Source: Oegoconia quadripuncta (Eukaryota > Arthropoda > Insecta > Lepidoptera > Autostichidae). From it: a stretch of 64,000 nucleotides of DNA. A program made the translations under genes and the position numbers. The stretch is taken from positions 18,438,005-18,502,004 of the forward strand of contig OX438757.1 of the NCBI GenBank assembly GCA_949316235.1, written 5' to 3'. Below, one piece after another: positions 40,435 through 49,957 of the stretch (position 1 is its first letter; each line of letters starts with the position of its first letter). Below the pieces are notes generated by a model that saw nothing but the letters and a program-made list of their open reading frames with translations, had not been told where the DNA came from and ran no database searches.

Positions 40435-41398
40435 CAATAATTTAACTAGAATAACATCTAGAAATTGATAAGAGTAAGACTGAAAAGAAAAAAATATTTT
40501 TTCTCTGGACTGGCATCAGTGGCTCTAGTGATTTTTTTTTATTATTTATTTATTTAGGACTAACAAACAGTATTACAATAACTGTTAATTATAGACTAAT
40601 TTACAAACTAATATGGTTAATTGTAACACCAGCACCATTAGCCACAGATTACTAAAAAAATACATATATTCAGCTACGGAGGTATGAGAATGAACGAATT
40701 AATTTTGGTGTATTTTTTGTGTTAGTGTGTGTGTATGCGTGTGTGTGAGTGAGCAAATGTGCATGTGGATGGATGGATGGATTATTGATTCTGATTTACA
40801 GGTGTTGCGTTGGAAAAAGGCGGACAAGGAATCGTTTTTCACCTTTTACAATGGTCATGCGTCACAAAACTCTCACAAAGACTGATTCCTGCTCGGATTT
40901 TTGGAACTAAATAAATATTTGCCAGGAAAATATCTAACCACGATGTAATTCTCCAAAAGTCAATTTATCAAACCACGCGGTAGCGTGACAAGCCAAGTTC
41001 AAGAAAAGGGAACTGGCGACGCAGCGTTATATTACATGAATCATTTGAAGCTACTTTTGACGGGGTAACTTAAAATCTGATTAACATGAAATTTTCTTTA
41101 TTTTAGATTGACTGCAACCCCAAATTTCATAAATGTAGCCCAAACAATTATTGATATATTAACGTCTAAAAAGGGATTTTTATCAATGACTGACTGTCAA
41201 TGTCAAAAACCTAATCCACTTCCAAATGACCCAGAAACTTCAAATTTGACGACCAGCTGGATAATAGCGTGTACTTATACTAAGGAAATAATCAGAAATG
41301 AGATAGTTATTTTTAATAAAAAGCGGAATTTATAAAAAAGTCTAATTTTAAAGATTTAATGACAGTTAATAATAAATTCTGTATAAAAAGAAATGACG
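40435..41398. other. unclassified sequence with short simple repeats
   Basis: Contains '(TTTA)' near 40545, a GT-rich and (GGAT)n patch at 40715-40780, and a 75-codon frame (41108-41335) without motif. No family recognised. Confidence 0.4.
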
Positions 41399-41966
41399 TT
41401 CCATCAAAAACATATTGCTGAAAACGGGAGCCAAGTTCAATACTAAGCATATACGTGGTTGTCGCGCTGACTAAAGAATTGAGATCTAAATGGATGCTAT
41501 AATTCAAGCTCATGATTTGACTTGGCTAGTTTTTAGCAACGAACCTAATTCTTGCGAAGAGTGAGATATGTCAACCTAGCAGTATAACTACAGTTCACTT
41601 ACGTATGATATAAAGAAGATAATGGTGTCGATTCGGATGTACACCAACTAAACTAAACTAAAACCAGTTTTGGAGTGGTACCGTCCCATCGTACTGTTCC
41701 AGGGAGAAAGAGGCAGTACTATTTTAAAACTGGTTTTAGTTTAGTTTAGTTGGTGTACATCCGAATCGACACCAATGTTGATTAACAAATATAATATAAC
41801 TTATGAGAAAACTAACGAAAACAAATCATGAGCTTGAATTATATTAAATTATAACCAAACTTGGCATACATATAGATCTCAATTTTTTGTCAGCGAAGTC
41901 GACAACCATGTATATGAATATTGAACTTGGCTCCCATTTTCAGATTTGTATTTTTGATGGGATAGA
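41399..41966. repeat. large imperfect inverted repeat enclosing MITE-1
   Basis: The left arm (about 41399-41520) contains 'gagccaagttcaatactaag', 'gaattgagatctaaatgg' and 'aattcaagctcatgatttg'. The right arm (about 41825-41966) contains the inverse of each in mirror order ('caaatcatgagcttgaatta', 'tagatctcaattttttgtca', 'ttgaacttggctccc'). Arms are about 80-85% similar, with one 25-30 bp indel. The 91-codon frame at 41887 lies partly in the right arm. Confidence 0.75.
41624..41773. mobile_element. MITE-1, perfect 48-bp inverted repeats
   Basis: 41624-41671 and 41726-41773 are exact reverse complements (starting 'ggtgtcgattcggatgtaca'). The 54-bp centre reads 'ggagtggtaccgtcccatcg...'. Both sides are flanked by 'aat', a possible 3-bp target duplication. 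Total 150 bp, non-coding. Confidence 0.9.
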
Positions 41967-42344
41967 TATTCTCTTGTCCAAGAATATTTACAGTGAATAT
42001 TTCTTTGAAGATATCTTTATTAATATCCCAAATATCTCGCTCATCTCAACAAGTAATAAACGCTCCACTAATTTCGGTGATGTAAAGAATTCAGTGAAGA
42101 ATATTATTCATGTCGCGCCTCATATTGCGAAAATTACATTTTACTCAATTTCATATTTATGACACGGTACCTACCTGTTTATGGGCTTTTTATTGCTCGA
42201 ATGGAATAGAGTGGGTGGCACGGTGGTGTATTGCTGAAATGAAGACCAGTAACACAACTGCTTGAGCAAGGACATGGGCCCAGGGGGTTTACTCTCTAAC
42301 GAAAATAGCTTCGGATGGCCGTACCTTCGGACTTTGTCTTCTAT

Positions 42345-42612
42345 CAAATCAAATCAAATCAAAAATGCTTTATTTTGTAGGTACACAGGGTAAACTTAAA
42401 ATAGTCAGATTTTAAATTTTTAAAGCTACTGCTTGTTCAAAAGGCAATTTTCCCCTGAGAAAAACAAGCAAGAAACTCGAGAGGTTGCTCTTTTAAAAAA
42501 GAAGGTTTTTATATTACAACAATATTAATTTTTATTTTATATTATAATATTTCATTATTAATTGTGGAATAGCCTGGTTATGCGAACGGGCTGGTTATGT
42601 CCATGAATGTTT
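42345..42612 (-). mobile_element. LINE-F 3' end
   Basis: (AAATC)n tail, 'aaaaatgctttattttgtag', 'ggcaattttcccctgagaaa', 'gcctggttatgcgaacgggc'. It stops just before the ORF end. Confidence 0.8.
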
Positions 42613-42615
42613 ACA

Positions 42616-42756
42616 TACATACATACATAATGTCACGCCTGTTTCCAGTAGGGGTAGGCAGAGACAACATACTTCCACTTGCTACGATCCTGACACACCT
42701 CTTCTGCTTCCTTCCTCACGTTCCTTGCATCCCGTACTAACTTGTGATGTCCAAGT
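42616..42756 (-). mobile_element. RTE-like LINE 3' fragment
   Basis: 'gtttccagtaggggtaggca' and 'gatcctgacacacctcttct' match the family at 6219-6340 in the same orientation. Confidence 0.7.
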
Positions 42757-42880
42757 ATATACAACAAAAGTTAAATAATGACGATTGGTATATAAATTGA
42801 CACAGCAAACTGCAAAAGAAATATTTCGAAGTTACGGCCATCCGAATCCGAAGCTATTTTCATTAGAGAGTAGACCCACA

Positions 42881-42927
42881 GGTGTGATTGAGATCAAGTG
42901 CTAACCTGTTATGCGTGAAAAAAATCT
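42881..42927 (+). mobile_element. SINE-A tail fragment
   Basis: 'caggtgtgattgagatcaag' to poly-A. Confidence 0.75.
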
Positions 42928-43034
42928 AGAGTTAATTTTCAATCTGCATTGTGTCAGCAGCAGAGTCATATGGCTATGTTGCTGTTGTTGTATGCATAAT
43001 TGAAATACTACTAATTATTTTATTAATTAATATT

Positions 43035-43182
43035 TACTGCTCCTCTCTACTGCCGAGGAAGGTCGCCGCGGGGTTTTAGTGGGGATTCCTCCCAGTAGGG
43101 AGGGGAGTCCCACATATCCGACTCGCCGTCTCCCAGGCGAGCGGTACGCGTAATACGTTTCCCCGCGTCAAAAAAAAAAGAA
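43035..43182 (+). mobile_element. LINE-N, GC-rich 3' end
   Basis: 'ctactgccgaggaaggtcgc', 'ccgactcgccgtctcccagg' and 'aatacgtttccccgcg', then poly-A. It closely matches the inverse of 63738-63870. Confidence 0.7.
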
Positions 43183-43189
43183 TACATAT

Positions 43190-43490
43190 TGCAGCAAGTT
43201 AGTACGGTGCACCACCTAGTTTTGGAGTCACCAGCCGCTACTGGTCTCCACTCGAGAGTTTATTGCTCCACGGGCCATCATTTCCTCGAGCCATGTGCCC
43301 TGTCCATGTGTTGGGCTATATCAATGACTTTCGTTCAGCTAGGGATTTCTTCAGTCTCAGTTCAATCATGCAGTGAAATACTGAGCATCGCCCTCTCGTT
43401 GCGTGACCTTGGGTTTTCTTATGAGGCACATAGTCAGAGACCACTGTGTAGGAATCTTGTAGTGGACTGTGTAGGACTGGTCACAATAAA
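43190..43490 (-). pseudogene. RTE-like LINE relic
   Basis: The minus-strand reading of 43270-43360 recovers EEIPS and KVIDIAQHMD blocks corresponding to RNEEIHRITKVTVIAQL at 2125. The 133-codon plus-strand frame over it (43189-43590) is therefore probably an antisense shadow. Heavily degraded. Confidence 0.5.
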
Positions 43491-43494
43491 CGTC

Positions 43495-43840
43495 GCAAGT
43501 AGTATTTCTGTAAGTCCTTTATTTTGCACTTTAAAGTTACTTGACATTGTTAATAACGGAGAGCGTGGTCATTCGCGAGAGAGCCATTGAGCAAAGAGCC
43601 TCATTATTGCCATATAAAATAACATATATTTTAAATTGAATGTTACCAGCAACACACTGGATTGCTGTAAGTTTATTAAGAGAATGAAATAGACATATTG
43701 AGATAGAATGGTTTTAGGCCATAAATCTAATATAATAAAAGGAAGAAGTTGTATGATTCATGTGTATGTATTTTATTATGTATGTTCATCGATATTTACG
43801 TCAATTGTTACCGATTTTGATGATGGTTTTATTTGATAGG
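43495..43840. other. AT-rich sequence, nothing recognised
   Basis: No repeat family, hairpin or protein seen. Confidence 0.35.
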
Positions 43841-43846
43841 ATTTTA

Positions 43847-43992
43847 TTTATAATAAGTATTTATTTACAAAAAAAAAATGGTATTTATGTAGTATATCAA
43901 CCATCTGGTATCCACAACACAAGCCTGTAGTTGCTTACTGTGGAACTAGATAGCGCTGTGTGTATGTCTAAGGATACCATTTATTTATTATT
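43847..43992 (+). mobile_element. SINE-B 3' half
   Basis: 'atgtagtatatcaaccatct' to 'aactagatagcgctgtgtgt'. No head. Confidence 0.85.
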
Positions 43993-44124
43993 TAATTTAG
44001 TTACGATCTGACGATGCACTCCGGAAATAAAGAGTGGAACGATACTGAAGTCGCTTGTTAGTGAATTTTTGGCGGTAAAATTTTAGCTAGTTGTGTTACT
44101 GCGTTATTTGACTCTTAATACACT

Positions 44125-44340
44125 GTGGTCGTAGTTAAAGGCCTCAAAGTACATTACTCTCAGGCGGCGGGGAAACATAGTCTATGGAAATCAGCAGACG
44201 TGTTTCTTCACCGATGTGAAAATAGGCAAGTTAAAGCCAAACATTATAATATGATACGAGAGAAAGCCAGGATCTATGAAGCACATGCCACTAAAGAGAA
44301 ATATGATTTAATTTGGATAGCCAATTTCTTGGAGTATTGA
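44125..44340 (+). CDS. unassigned 71-codon frame
   Basis: The frame ends IREKARIYEAHATKEKYDLI, then WIANFLEY and a stop. The amino-acid composition (many K, E, H, Y) is protein-like, and the frame is not covered by any repeat family I identified. There is no clear promoter, Kozak context or splice signal, and I recognise no family. It may be a remnant of an element ORF or of an exon. SINE-A and Helitron scraps follow at once. Confidence 0.25.
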   Translation: MVVVKGLKVHYSQAAGKHSLWKSADVFLHRCENRQVKAKHYNMIREKARIYEAHATKEKYDLIWIANFLEY

Positions 44341-44360
44341 AAAAGAAGATGAAGTCGAAG

Positions 44361-44452
44361 GTTTTGTTGTTTACATTGAGCCACTGAGGTGGTTAAAACA
44401 CAAACTAAACATATCCGCGATGAAGTTATACTAACGAAGGCGAAAGCTAGTA
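44361..44452. mobile_element. SINE-A head scrap (-) then Lep1-like Helitron 3' end (+)
   Basis: 44361-44393: 'tttacattgagccactgagg'. 44398-44452: 'actaaacatatccgcgatga' to 'acgaaggcgaaagctagt', the CTAG-type Helitron terminus. Confidence 0.6.
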
Positions 44453-44508
44453 AACAAATAAATTAACTAATAATAATCAACAATACCATTATATTTATTT
44501 TATTATAT

Positions 44509-44935
44509 ATGTCGGAGATGGGTTCGGGGGAGGTAGGCGTTGCTAGCGACCGGGACGGTGCCAGTCGCGTGGTAAAGGGTGGCTCGGGCAATGGCGATAC
44601 TATTGCAAGCTACCATAAGCAAAGCGACAATGTATTCACATTCGATTATGAAACCTGAGATGCTTTCTGTTGAAGAGAAATCATGTGCACGCCCCTCGTG
44701 CCATACAACTTGGCCCCCACGTGCACTCTGTGGAACTCAGCCGTACCTTGTCTATAGTTCCTCCTTGCTCAAATCCCATGATCAAAGTCTTATTCAGTAA
44801 CGACTCACCGGATTCTTCAAGCGTCGATGGTAATCAGAGTCCCTCATGGTCGTTGATGTCCAGTGGTGGTCCGACTCCTTCGACGGCTGGTAGCAAAGTG
44901 TGTCCCATTTTCGATGTGAAGACCTAATACAACAG
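44509..44935 (+). pseudogene. frameshifted coding-like region of unknown origin
   Basis: An ATG at 44509 opens a 49-codon frame (stop 44656-44658) beginning MSEMGSGEVGVASDRDGASR and ending SDNVFTFDYET. Shortly after, another frame (44670-44927) carries PRAIQLGPHVHSVELSRTLS and SNDSPDSSSVDGNQSPSWSL, then GGPTPSTAGSKVCPIF. GC content is high, and the Ser/Pro/Gly-rich composition is like the N-terminal region of a retrotransposon ORF1 or gag, or of a low-complexity host protein. Neither can be confirmed. At least one frameshift would be needed to join the two. Confidence 0.3.
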
Positions 44936-45169
44936 TTAAGGTCGTCACCGCGCCTTTTCCGGCGATACCAGCGCCACCGAGTTTAGTTCCCACAGCAAAC
45001 CGCGTATTCAGTTGATTGTTTGAATAATGAATTCTATCGCTAATTTATCGCTATCTGCGGCATATATTTATTTAACAATATTTATTTTATTATATTTGAA
45101 GTATTATTATTATAGTCCTTTAATTTTAAGTTGATTATTGACACTTTTTTCTCAGTGCACGTATGTATG

Positions 45170-45330
45170 TCTATCCTATCGAACCTGTTTTTCTTCACAT
45201 TTGCAGGTTCTTGCTGAAAAAAATCTCTTTTTAGAGATAAGCTAGTGCCTTTTGTATATCCTGTATCTAATATGTATTTGACTTTTATGTGTACTCGTGT
45301 GCAATAAATTATAAAATAAATAAATAATAC
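45170..45330 (+). mobile_element. LINE 3' UTR-like sequence
   Basis: 'tctctttttagagataagct' and 'gtgcaataaattataaaata', then (AAAT)n. This is the form of a lepidopteran LINE 3' UTR with polyadenylation signal and tail. The 83-codon minus-strand frame is not a gene. Confidence 0.5.
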
Positions 45331-45334
45331 CAAA

Positions 45335-45720
45335 AGTACGTTATTCCATCTCTTTGATTAACCTTTACACAATTTTTCAACACACAATACGACATTCTTG
45401 ACTTGCTGTCCGTCCCTCGGCTAAATTAATACTGACTCAATATTATTTTTCATTTTGTCATTCTCTCCTTTTAATTCGGACTCTTTTGAGTGTGGACCAG
45501 AAGTTCTAATTAAATGATGAAAAAAAGATTTTTCTTATATTTCCTGTGATATTTTATCAGACATATTGGGACACAAACAGACTGCCAGCGCGAATATACA
45601 TATAGCGTCTATATTGTACGTTGAAATTGGAGAGAACCTCCACATTAATAATGATAGCAATAGTAACCCGTATAGCATTGGTTACCTGGCATTGGTTTTC
45701 GGAAATATTCTCCATTAACT
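45335..45720. other. AT-rich sequence, nothing recognised
   Basis: No feature seen. Confidence 0.35.
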
Positions 45721-45721
45721 T

Positions 45722-45779
45722 TTTAAATCTATGTACGTGCTTTAAATCTATGTACGTGCTTTAAATCTATGTACGTGCT
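45722..45779. repeat. three tandem 19-bp units
   Basis: 'tttaaatctatgtacgtgc' is repeated three times without change. Confidence 0.95.
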
Positions 45780-45807
45780 TTATGCTCATAAAGTTTCATT
45801 AGAATCG

Positions 45808-45938
45808 TTGTTTTTATGATTGACTGGATTCGCGTTTGACCACAATCTCACCTGATGGAAAGTGACGATGTGGTCGAAGATAAAGCATGCGATCCCAGTA
45901 AATGCCTATTCACTCTGCTCTTGAAGATCCCAATATAA
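45808..45938 (-). mobile_element. LINE-D 3' end, truncated
   Basis: 'ttgactggattcgcgtttga' to 'ctctgctcttgaagatccca', ending abruptly. Confidence 0.8.
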
Positions 45939-45944
45939 GACGTT

Positions 45945-46012
45945 ACGTATGTACGTATGTATGTATCATGTATGTATGTATGTATCATGTATATATGTAT
46001 GTATCACGGAAT
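45945..46012. repeat. (GTAT)n with 'atc' interruptions
   Basis: 'gtatgtatgtatcat' is repeated with variation, a rep-J-type tail that has expanded. Confidence 0.85.
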
Positions 46013-46036
46013 CTAAATGATTAAGCTAGTATCGTC

Positions 46037-46375
46037 TACATTTTTTTTTATGATTGACTGGATTCGCGTTTGACCACAATTTCACCTGATCGAAAGTGAC
46101 GATGTCGTAGAAGATGAAGCATGCGATTCCAGTAAATGCCTATTCACTCTGCTCTTGAAGATCCCAAGGTTGTAGGATTCAGGAAAGACTGACGCCGGAA
46201 GGGAGTTCCATGCCTTGGCTGTTCGGATGATGAATGAAGAATCGAAATTCATAGTGCGAATGTTCGGTATATTAACTATATACGGGTGGAATCCCTCCCC
46301 ACGCCTAGTGGTCCGAAGATGGAAGGGCGACGGTGGAATAAGATTATGTAATTCCAACGCACACTCTCCGAAATG
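46037..46375 (-). pseudogene. LINE-D, ORF2 C-terminus and 3' end
   Basis: The minus-strand frame 46082-46357 encodes GEGFHPYIVNIPNIRT, then RTAKAWNSLPASVFPESYNL and GIFKSRVNRHLL. This is the common last block of a jockey/CR1-like non-LTR reverse transcriptase ('WN.LP..VFP..YN.G.FK..V'). The 3' UTR is short, followed by poly-A (poly-T at 46041-46049). The element is 5' truncated just upstream and no RT domain is present. Confidence 0.85.
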
Positions 46376-46433
46376 CGTCCTGTAAAAAACTATACTGTAT
46401 TAACACAGATACGAAGTCCAATGCAGTAATAAC

Positions 46434-46645
46434 AAACAAACAAAATATTCTTTATTGTACAACAATAAGAAGCAAAAAAAAATAAGAAAAAGGGGATAGT
46501 ACAATTTGGCGGCCTTATCACTAAAAGCGATCTCTTCCAGGCAACACTTTGGGTTAGGAAGGATTATGCACATGCTATTTAGGTAGCGTGCACGGTAAAC
46601 TAATTTTAATAAAATAAATAAATCACCCATATAAATACATACGTT
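46434..46645 (-). mobile_element. LINE-H 3' UTR
   Basis: 'aaaatattctttattgtaca', 'caatttggcggccttatcac', 'gcacggtaaactaattttaa'. Like 13560 and 25755, shorter. Confidence 0.75.
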
Positions 46646-46649
46646 AATT

Positions 46650-46990
46650 GAATACATAATATATATATAAAAAATAATACATTATATTACAGGAAGCTTG
46701 GTAACCCTACTACAAGGGTAGTTACAATACGAGTATAGTTTAAAATTTACATAAATTGAAACCAAATATGGTACAGTAAGTTTCAATTTAGTTTGAAAAC
46801 TCATCAAAATTTGGTATTGTACTGACAGCATAGTAATCAACTATCGCCTAGGGTGGTTTGTTCGTTCGCTAAATAGTAATTGTTGAAAGAGCGTGAACGC
46901 AAATTATGTTATGAAATTTTTGTAGACGAGTTAAGCTGTTAATAATTAAGTTTTAGAAATAATTAAGCCTTAATACATTATGTAAAGAAT
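46650..46990. other. AT-rich with short inverted repeats
   Basis: 'gaaaccaaatatggtacag' and 'atttggtattgtactg' (46760-46830) are imperfectly mirrored. Not classified. Confidence 0.4.
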
Positions 46991-46991
46991 G

Positions 46992-47195
46992 ACATCTTAT
47001 CTAAATTTTATCTAAATCTGCCGCCAGAGTAGTAATGTTAATAGCATTGTTGTGTTCCGGTTGTCAGAAATAAGATAGCCAGTCCCCCAAACATTGTCTG
47101 GTTTCCGAATCAGTAGGCTTCCACCTTCGACCTCATCTTCACTTAACATCAGGTGTGATTTAGGTCAAGTACAAATGTATTGTGCATAAAAAAAG
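46992..47195 (+). mobile_element. SINE-A 3' two-thirds
   Basis: 'tctaaatctgccgccagagt' to 'ttgtgcataaaaaaag', 5' truncated. Confidence 0.88.
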
Positions 47196-47262
47196 TTAAC
47201 ATTTTTCACTTAAAACTATAAATGATGAATTTAGAATATTACAATAAATCTGTGTACTGTGT

Positions 47263-47515
47263 GGTTTTGGCATTCAAATAGAATAGAACCAACCCGTCTC
47301 TTCCCATGGGTGTCGTAAAAGGCAACTAAGGGACTTTCCACCAAAAAACATCTATAGTTTGCAGTTTCAACGACGATGGGCTCACCCCCTGTCGCGTGTG
47401 CATCTCTTCGTATTTCTTAAGGTGAACACCCAAACACTATTCTTTGGGATGTTTCTGACTACCCCATTTGGGATAAAGGTTGTGACGTTACGTATGTATG
47501 TATGTATGTATCACG
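47263..47515 (+). mobile_element. rep-J, most complete copy
   Basis: From 'gtgtggttttggcattcaaa' through 'ccgtctcttcccatgggtgt', 'caacgacgatgggctcaccc' and 'accccatttgggataaaggt' to a (ATGT)n tail. Its (ATGT)n tail and fixed 5' motif suggest a retroposed element; no tRNA-like A/B boxes were seen. Confidence 0.75.
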
Positions 47516-47539
47516 GAATCAAAATGATTAAGCTGGTAT

Positions 47540-47745
47540 CATCTACATTTTTTTTTATGATTGACTGGATTCGCGTTTGACCACAATTTCACCTGATCGA
47601 AAGTGACGATGTCGTAGAAGATGAAGCATGCAATTCCAGTAAATGCCTATTCACTCTGCTCTTGAAGATCCCAAGGTTGTAGGATTCAGGAAAGACTGAC
47701 GCCGGAAGGGAGTTCCATGCCTTGGCTGTTCGGATGATGAATGAA
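47540..47745 (-). mobile_element. LINE-D 3' end
   Basis: Poly-T, 'ttcacctgatcgaaagtgac', 'gtcgtagaagatgaagcatg'. It shares private variants and flanking sequence with 46006-46240. Confidence 0.85.
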
Positions 47746-47877
47746 AATTGTTATAAGCTAAATAATTTCGAATTTACTTAACTGATTTCTATCAAAAATA
47801 ACCAAGAACCAATCCCCTAGTTTAATCTTTTAAAAAATGAACATTTAGAAAACCCCAAAAAACTATGATATTCCAAA

Positions 47878-48128
47878 TCGACGACCTGTTTGGTGTAGTG
47901 GTTAGCAACTCTGACCACTATACCAAAAGGTTGCGGGTTCGAATCCCGCTAGGGGCATATGTTTGTGTGATGAATACGGACATGTTTTCATTTATTCAAA
48001 AAATATATATTTATATAGTATATCAACCACCTGGTATCCACAACACGAGCCTATAGTTGCTTACTGTGGAACTAGATGGCGCTGTGTGTATGTCTTAAGG
48101 ATATTTATTTATTATTATTATTATCCAA
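47878..48128 (+). mobile_element. SINE-B, full length
   Basis: The head 'gacgacctgtttggtgtagt' with the paired 'gcaactctgaccactatacc', B box 'gcgggttcgaatcccgc' and 3' core 'gaactagatggcgctgtgtg'. It lacks about 20 bp ('tgtacccgagttatgg') present in other copies. Confidence 0.92.
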
Positions 48129-48129
48129 A

Positions 48130-48525
48130 TACCCCAAAAAACTGTGCTTAAAATTATTCGAAACGGCTAACACTAACGTAACTGTGGGCAAAAGGCTTTA
48201 ATAACATTTCTGATTATGTGCAGTCGGCAATACAATTAAGGTAGCAGGTGTCTATTTATTTATAAATAATGTAAATTTATGTTGGAGTAAATTTAGAGTG
48301 AAATTATTACTCAAACATAAATGAATCTATCTATCACATGATAGGTGTAAATATAACTGTATCAAAGTCCAAAATTATATATATATATATATATATAATA
48401 ATAAAATAATATAATAAAAATTATGCCTGCCACCATTATGACCTGAAATACAGGCTACTGCCTAGTTTAGGCATCAGTCGCCCACAATTTTTATTTATAA
48501 TTGTATATAATACAGTAATGTACGA
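48130..48525. other. AT-rich, (TA)n at 48379-48396, probable LINE 3' UTR piece
   Basis: 48421-48510 ('attatgacctgaaatacagg', 'ctgcctagtttaggcatcag') has the look of a LINE 3' UTR, but no coding block is attached. Confidence 0.4.
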
Positions 48526-48539
48526 ATTGTGGAGGGAAA

Positions 48540-48975
48540 ATAAACGAATTTATGAATTTATATTCTACGATGTTAAGGAATATTTAATTTATCAGAATGG
48601 TATGTAAAGTGACACAAATCTTAACTTCATTGTCAAAATTAGTATAATATTATTTTGGTATGGTAATAAGTAACAGTAAATGCATCGTGTACTAAATATA
48701 ATAGGGCAAATTATTTTGTGATGCTACTAACTATATTTAGATACTTATAGTAATAACTGTAGGTAGTAATATTGTTAAACTTAGTTTAGGTATATTCAAG
48801 TTTTAATGTTAAATTATATCAATTTTGTACCACTGTCTATATATTCGAAATAGTAACCTGTGGATAACGTTGCTGGTTGTACAATGATCCACATCATTTT
48901 GTAAAACTAGATTAAGTATATAAATTGTGCAGCTGTTTGTTGTCCTTAATAAAATAAAATAAAATAAAAATAAAA
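48540..48975 (+). pseudogene. LINE-Q-like ORF end and 3' UTR
   Basis: The plus strand encodes EFIFYDVKEYLIYQNGM and a stop at 48605-48607, comparable to CFYSLKEYLKFNENI at 56960. The 3' UTR of about 340 bp has 'gttgctggttgtacaatgat' and ends in (AAAAT)n. Only the last 17 residues of the protein remain. Confidence 0.6.
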
Positions 48976-49139
48976 TAAAATAAAATCATATTTTGCACAT
49001 CTGCATGCAGATTAAATACGTGATTCCTAAATTTCTTATCAGACCTTATAAACTGTATTCTGGCAAATAAATAATTTATAAATTTATAAAATACGATTTA
49101 TATAATTAAGTCAATTAATATGATATTAATATTATATTT

Positions 49140-49354
49140 ATGCATGCACCCTACCTGTTTTTCTACCTACAAATGTCCCATAGCTGTGGGTTGTCTGGAA
49201 GAGATCACTTTTAGTGATTAGACCGCCTAATTGTATTCTATTGTTATCATCAAAAATTATTGTAAATTATTTTGCGCAATAAAGAGTATTTGTATTGTAT
49301 TGTATTGTATTGTATTGCATTGCATTGCATTGCATTGCATTGTATTGTATTGTA
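49140..49354 (+). mobile_element. LINE-G 3' end with mixed pentamer tail
   Basis: From 'gcaccctacctgtttttcta' via 'cactttt agtgattagaccg' to 'tttgcgcaataaagagtatt' and a tail of GTATT then GCATT then GTATT units (49287-49354). Confidence 0.75.
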
Positions 49355-49955
49355 TAAAACTTTATTAATTTGATTTTTTGATTTGATGATATTCCTAGCC
49401 AAGAACCATAAAACAATTGCACACATCTCATAAACTAATGTTGCAATGCGACGAAGCAGACCCATCTCACAATAATGGGTACCTAATGATCTAATGACTC
49501 TATCATTACGTAGGCCGGCGCAAAAACGGTCTAAAAAGGTAAAACTCGACTTTTATTACTAGTCGGAACAAAATAAATCGTCTGCAATCAAGTAATGTTG
49601 CCAATTACAAGCCGGGACAATGTGGAGTATAACAAATGTAATATTATTTCTCTTTGACGTTTGACGCGACATAGCGCAAAAATATACGAGCGTAACCCAA
49701 CTAGCTTGTGTCTGTGGCGACATCTTTTGATACGAATTTCGAACTGACTCCAATGGAATGCTTTACCCGTGTACTCGTAGATATACATATCTGCGAACCA
49801 CTGACACAATACTTTATTTTCCTGTACACGCCACACCTCACAAAATAAAAATATAGATAAAAGAATAATAATACATTTTTGGGGTGTATTTTATATCATT
49901 TTAATTAAAAATAAAAAGATATAAAGTACAATATTAAATACAAAGAACATAAAAT
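49355..49955. other. unclassified sequence
   Basis: Two overlapping minus-strand frames (49559-49753 and 49588-49836) show no recognised motif. No repeat family identified. Confidence 0.35.
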
Positions 49956-49957
49956 TT

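Larger units (their letters stand above)
42285..42877. repeat. inverted-repeat pair flanking LINE fragments
   Basis: Left 42285-42330 ('actctctaacgaaaatagct', 'tcggatggccgtac') is mirrored by right 42826-42877 ('gttacggccatccgaa', 'gaagctattttcattagaga'), with one 6-bp indel. Between them lie a LINE-F (42345-42612) and an RTE-like LINE piece (42616-42756). Confidence 0.75.

Noticed and set aside
43189..43590. 133-codon plus-strand ORF as a host gene
   Set aside because: The opposite strand carries recognisable RTE-like blocks, so the plus frame is an antisense shadow.
47878..47955. tRNA gene in the SINE-B head
   Set aside because: A and B boxes are good, but the head continues into a SINE body repeated at many sites, and the acceptor stem does not close.
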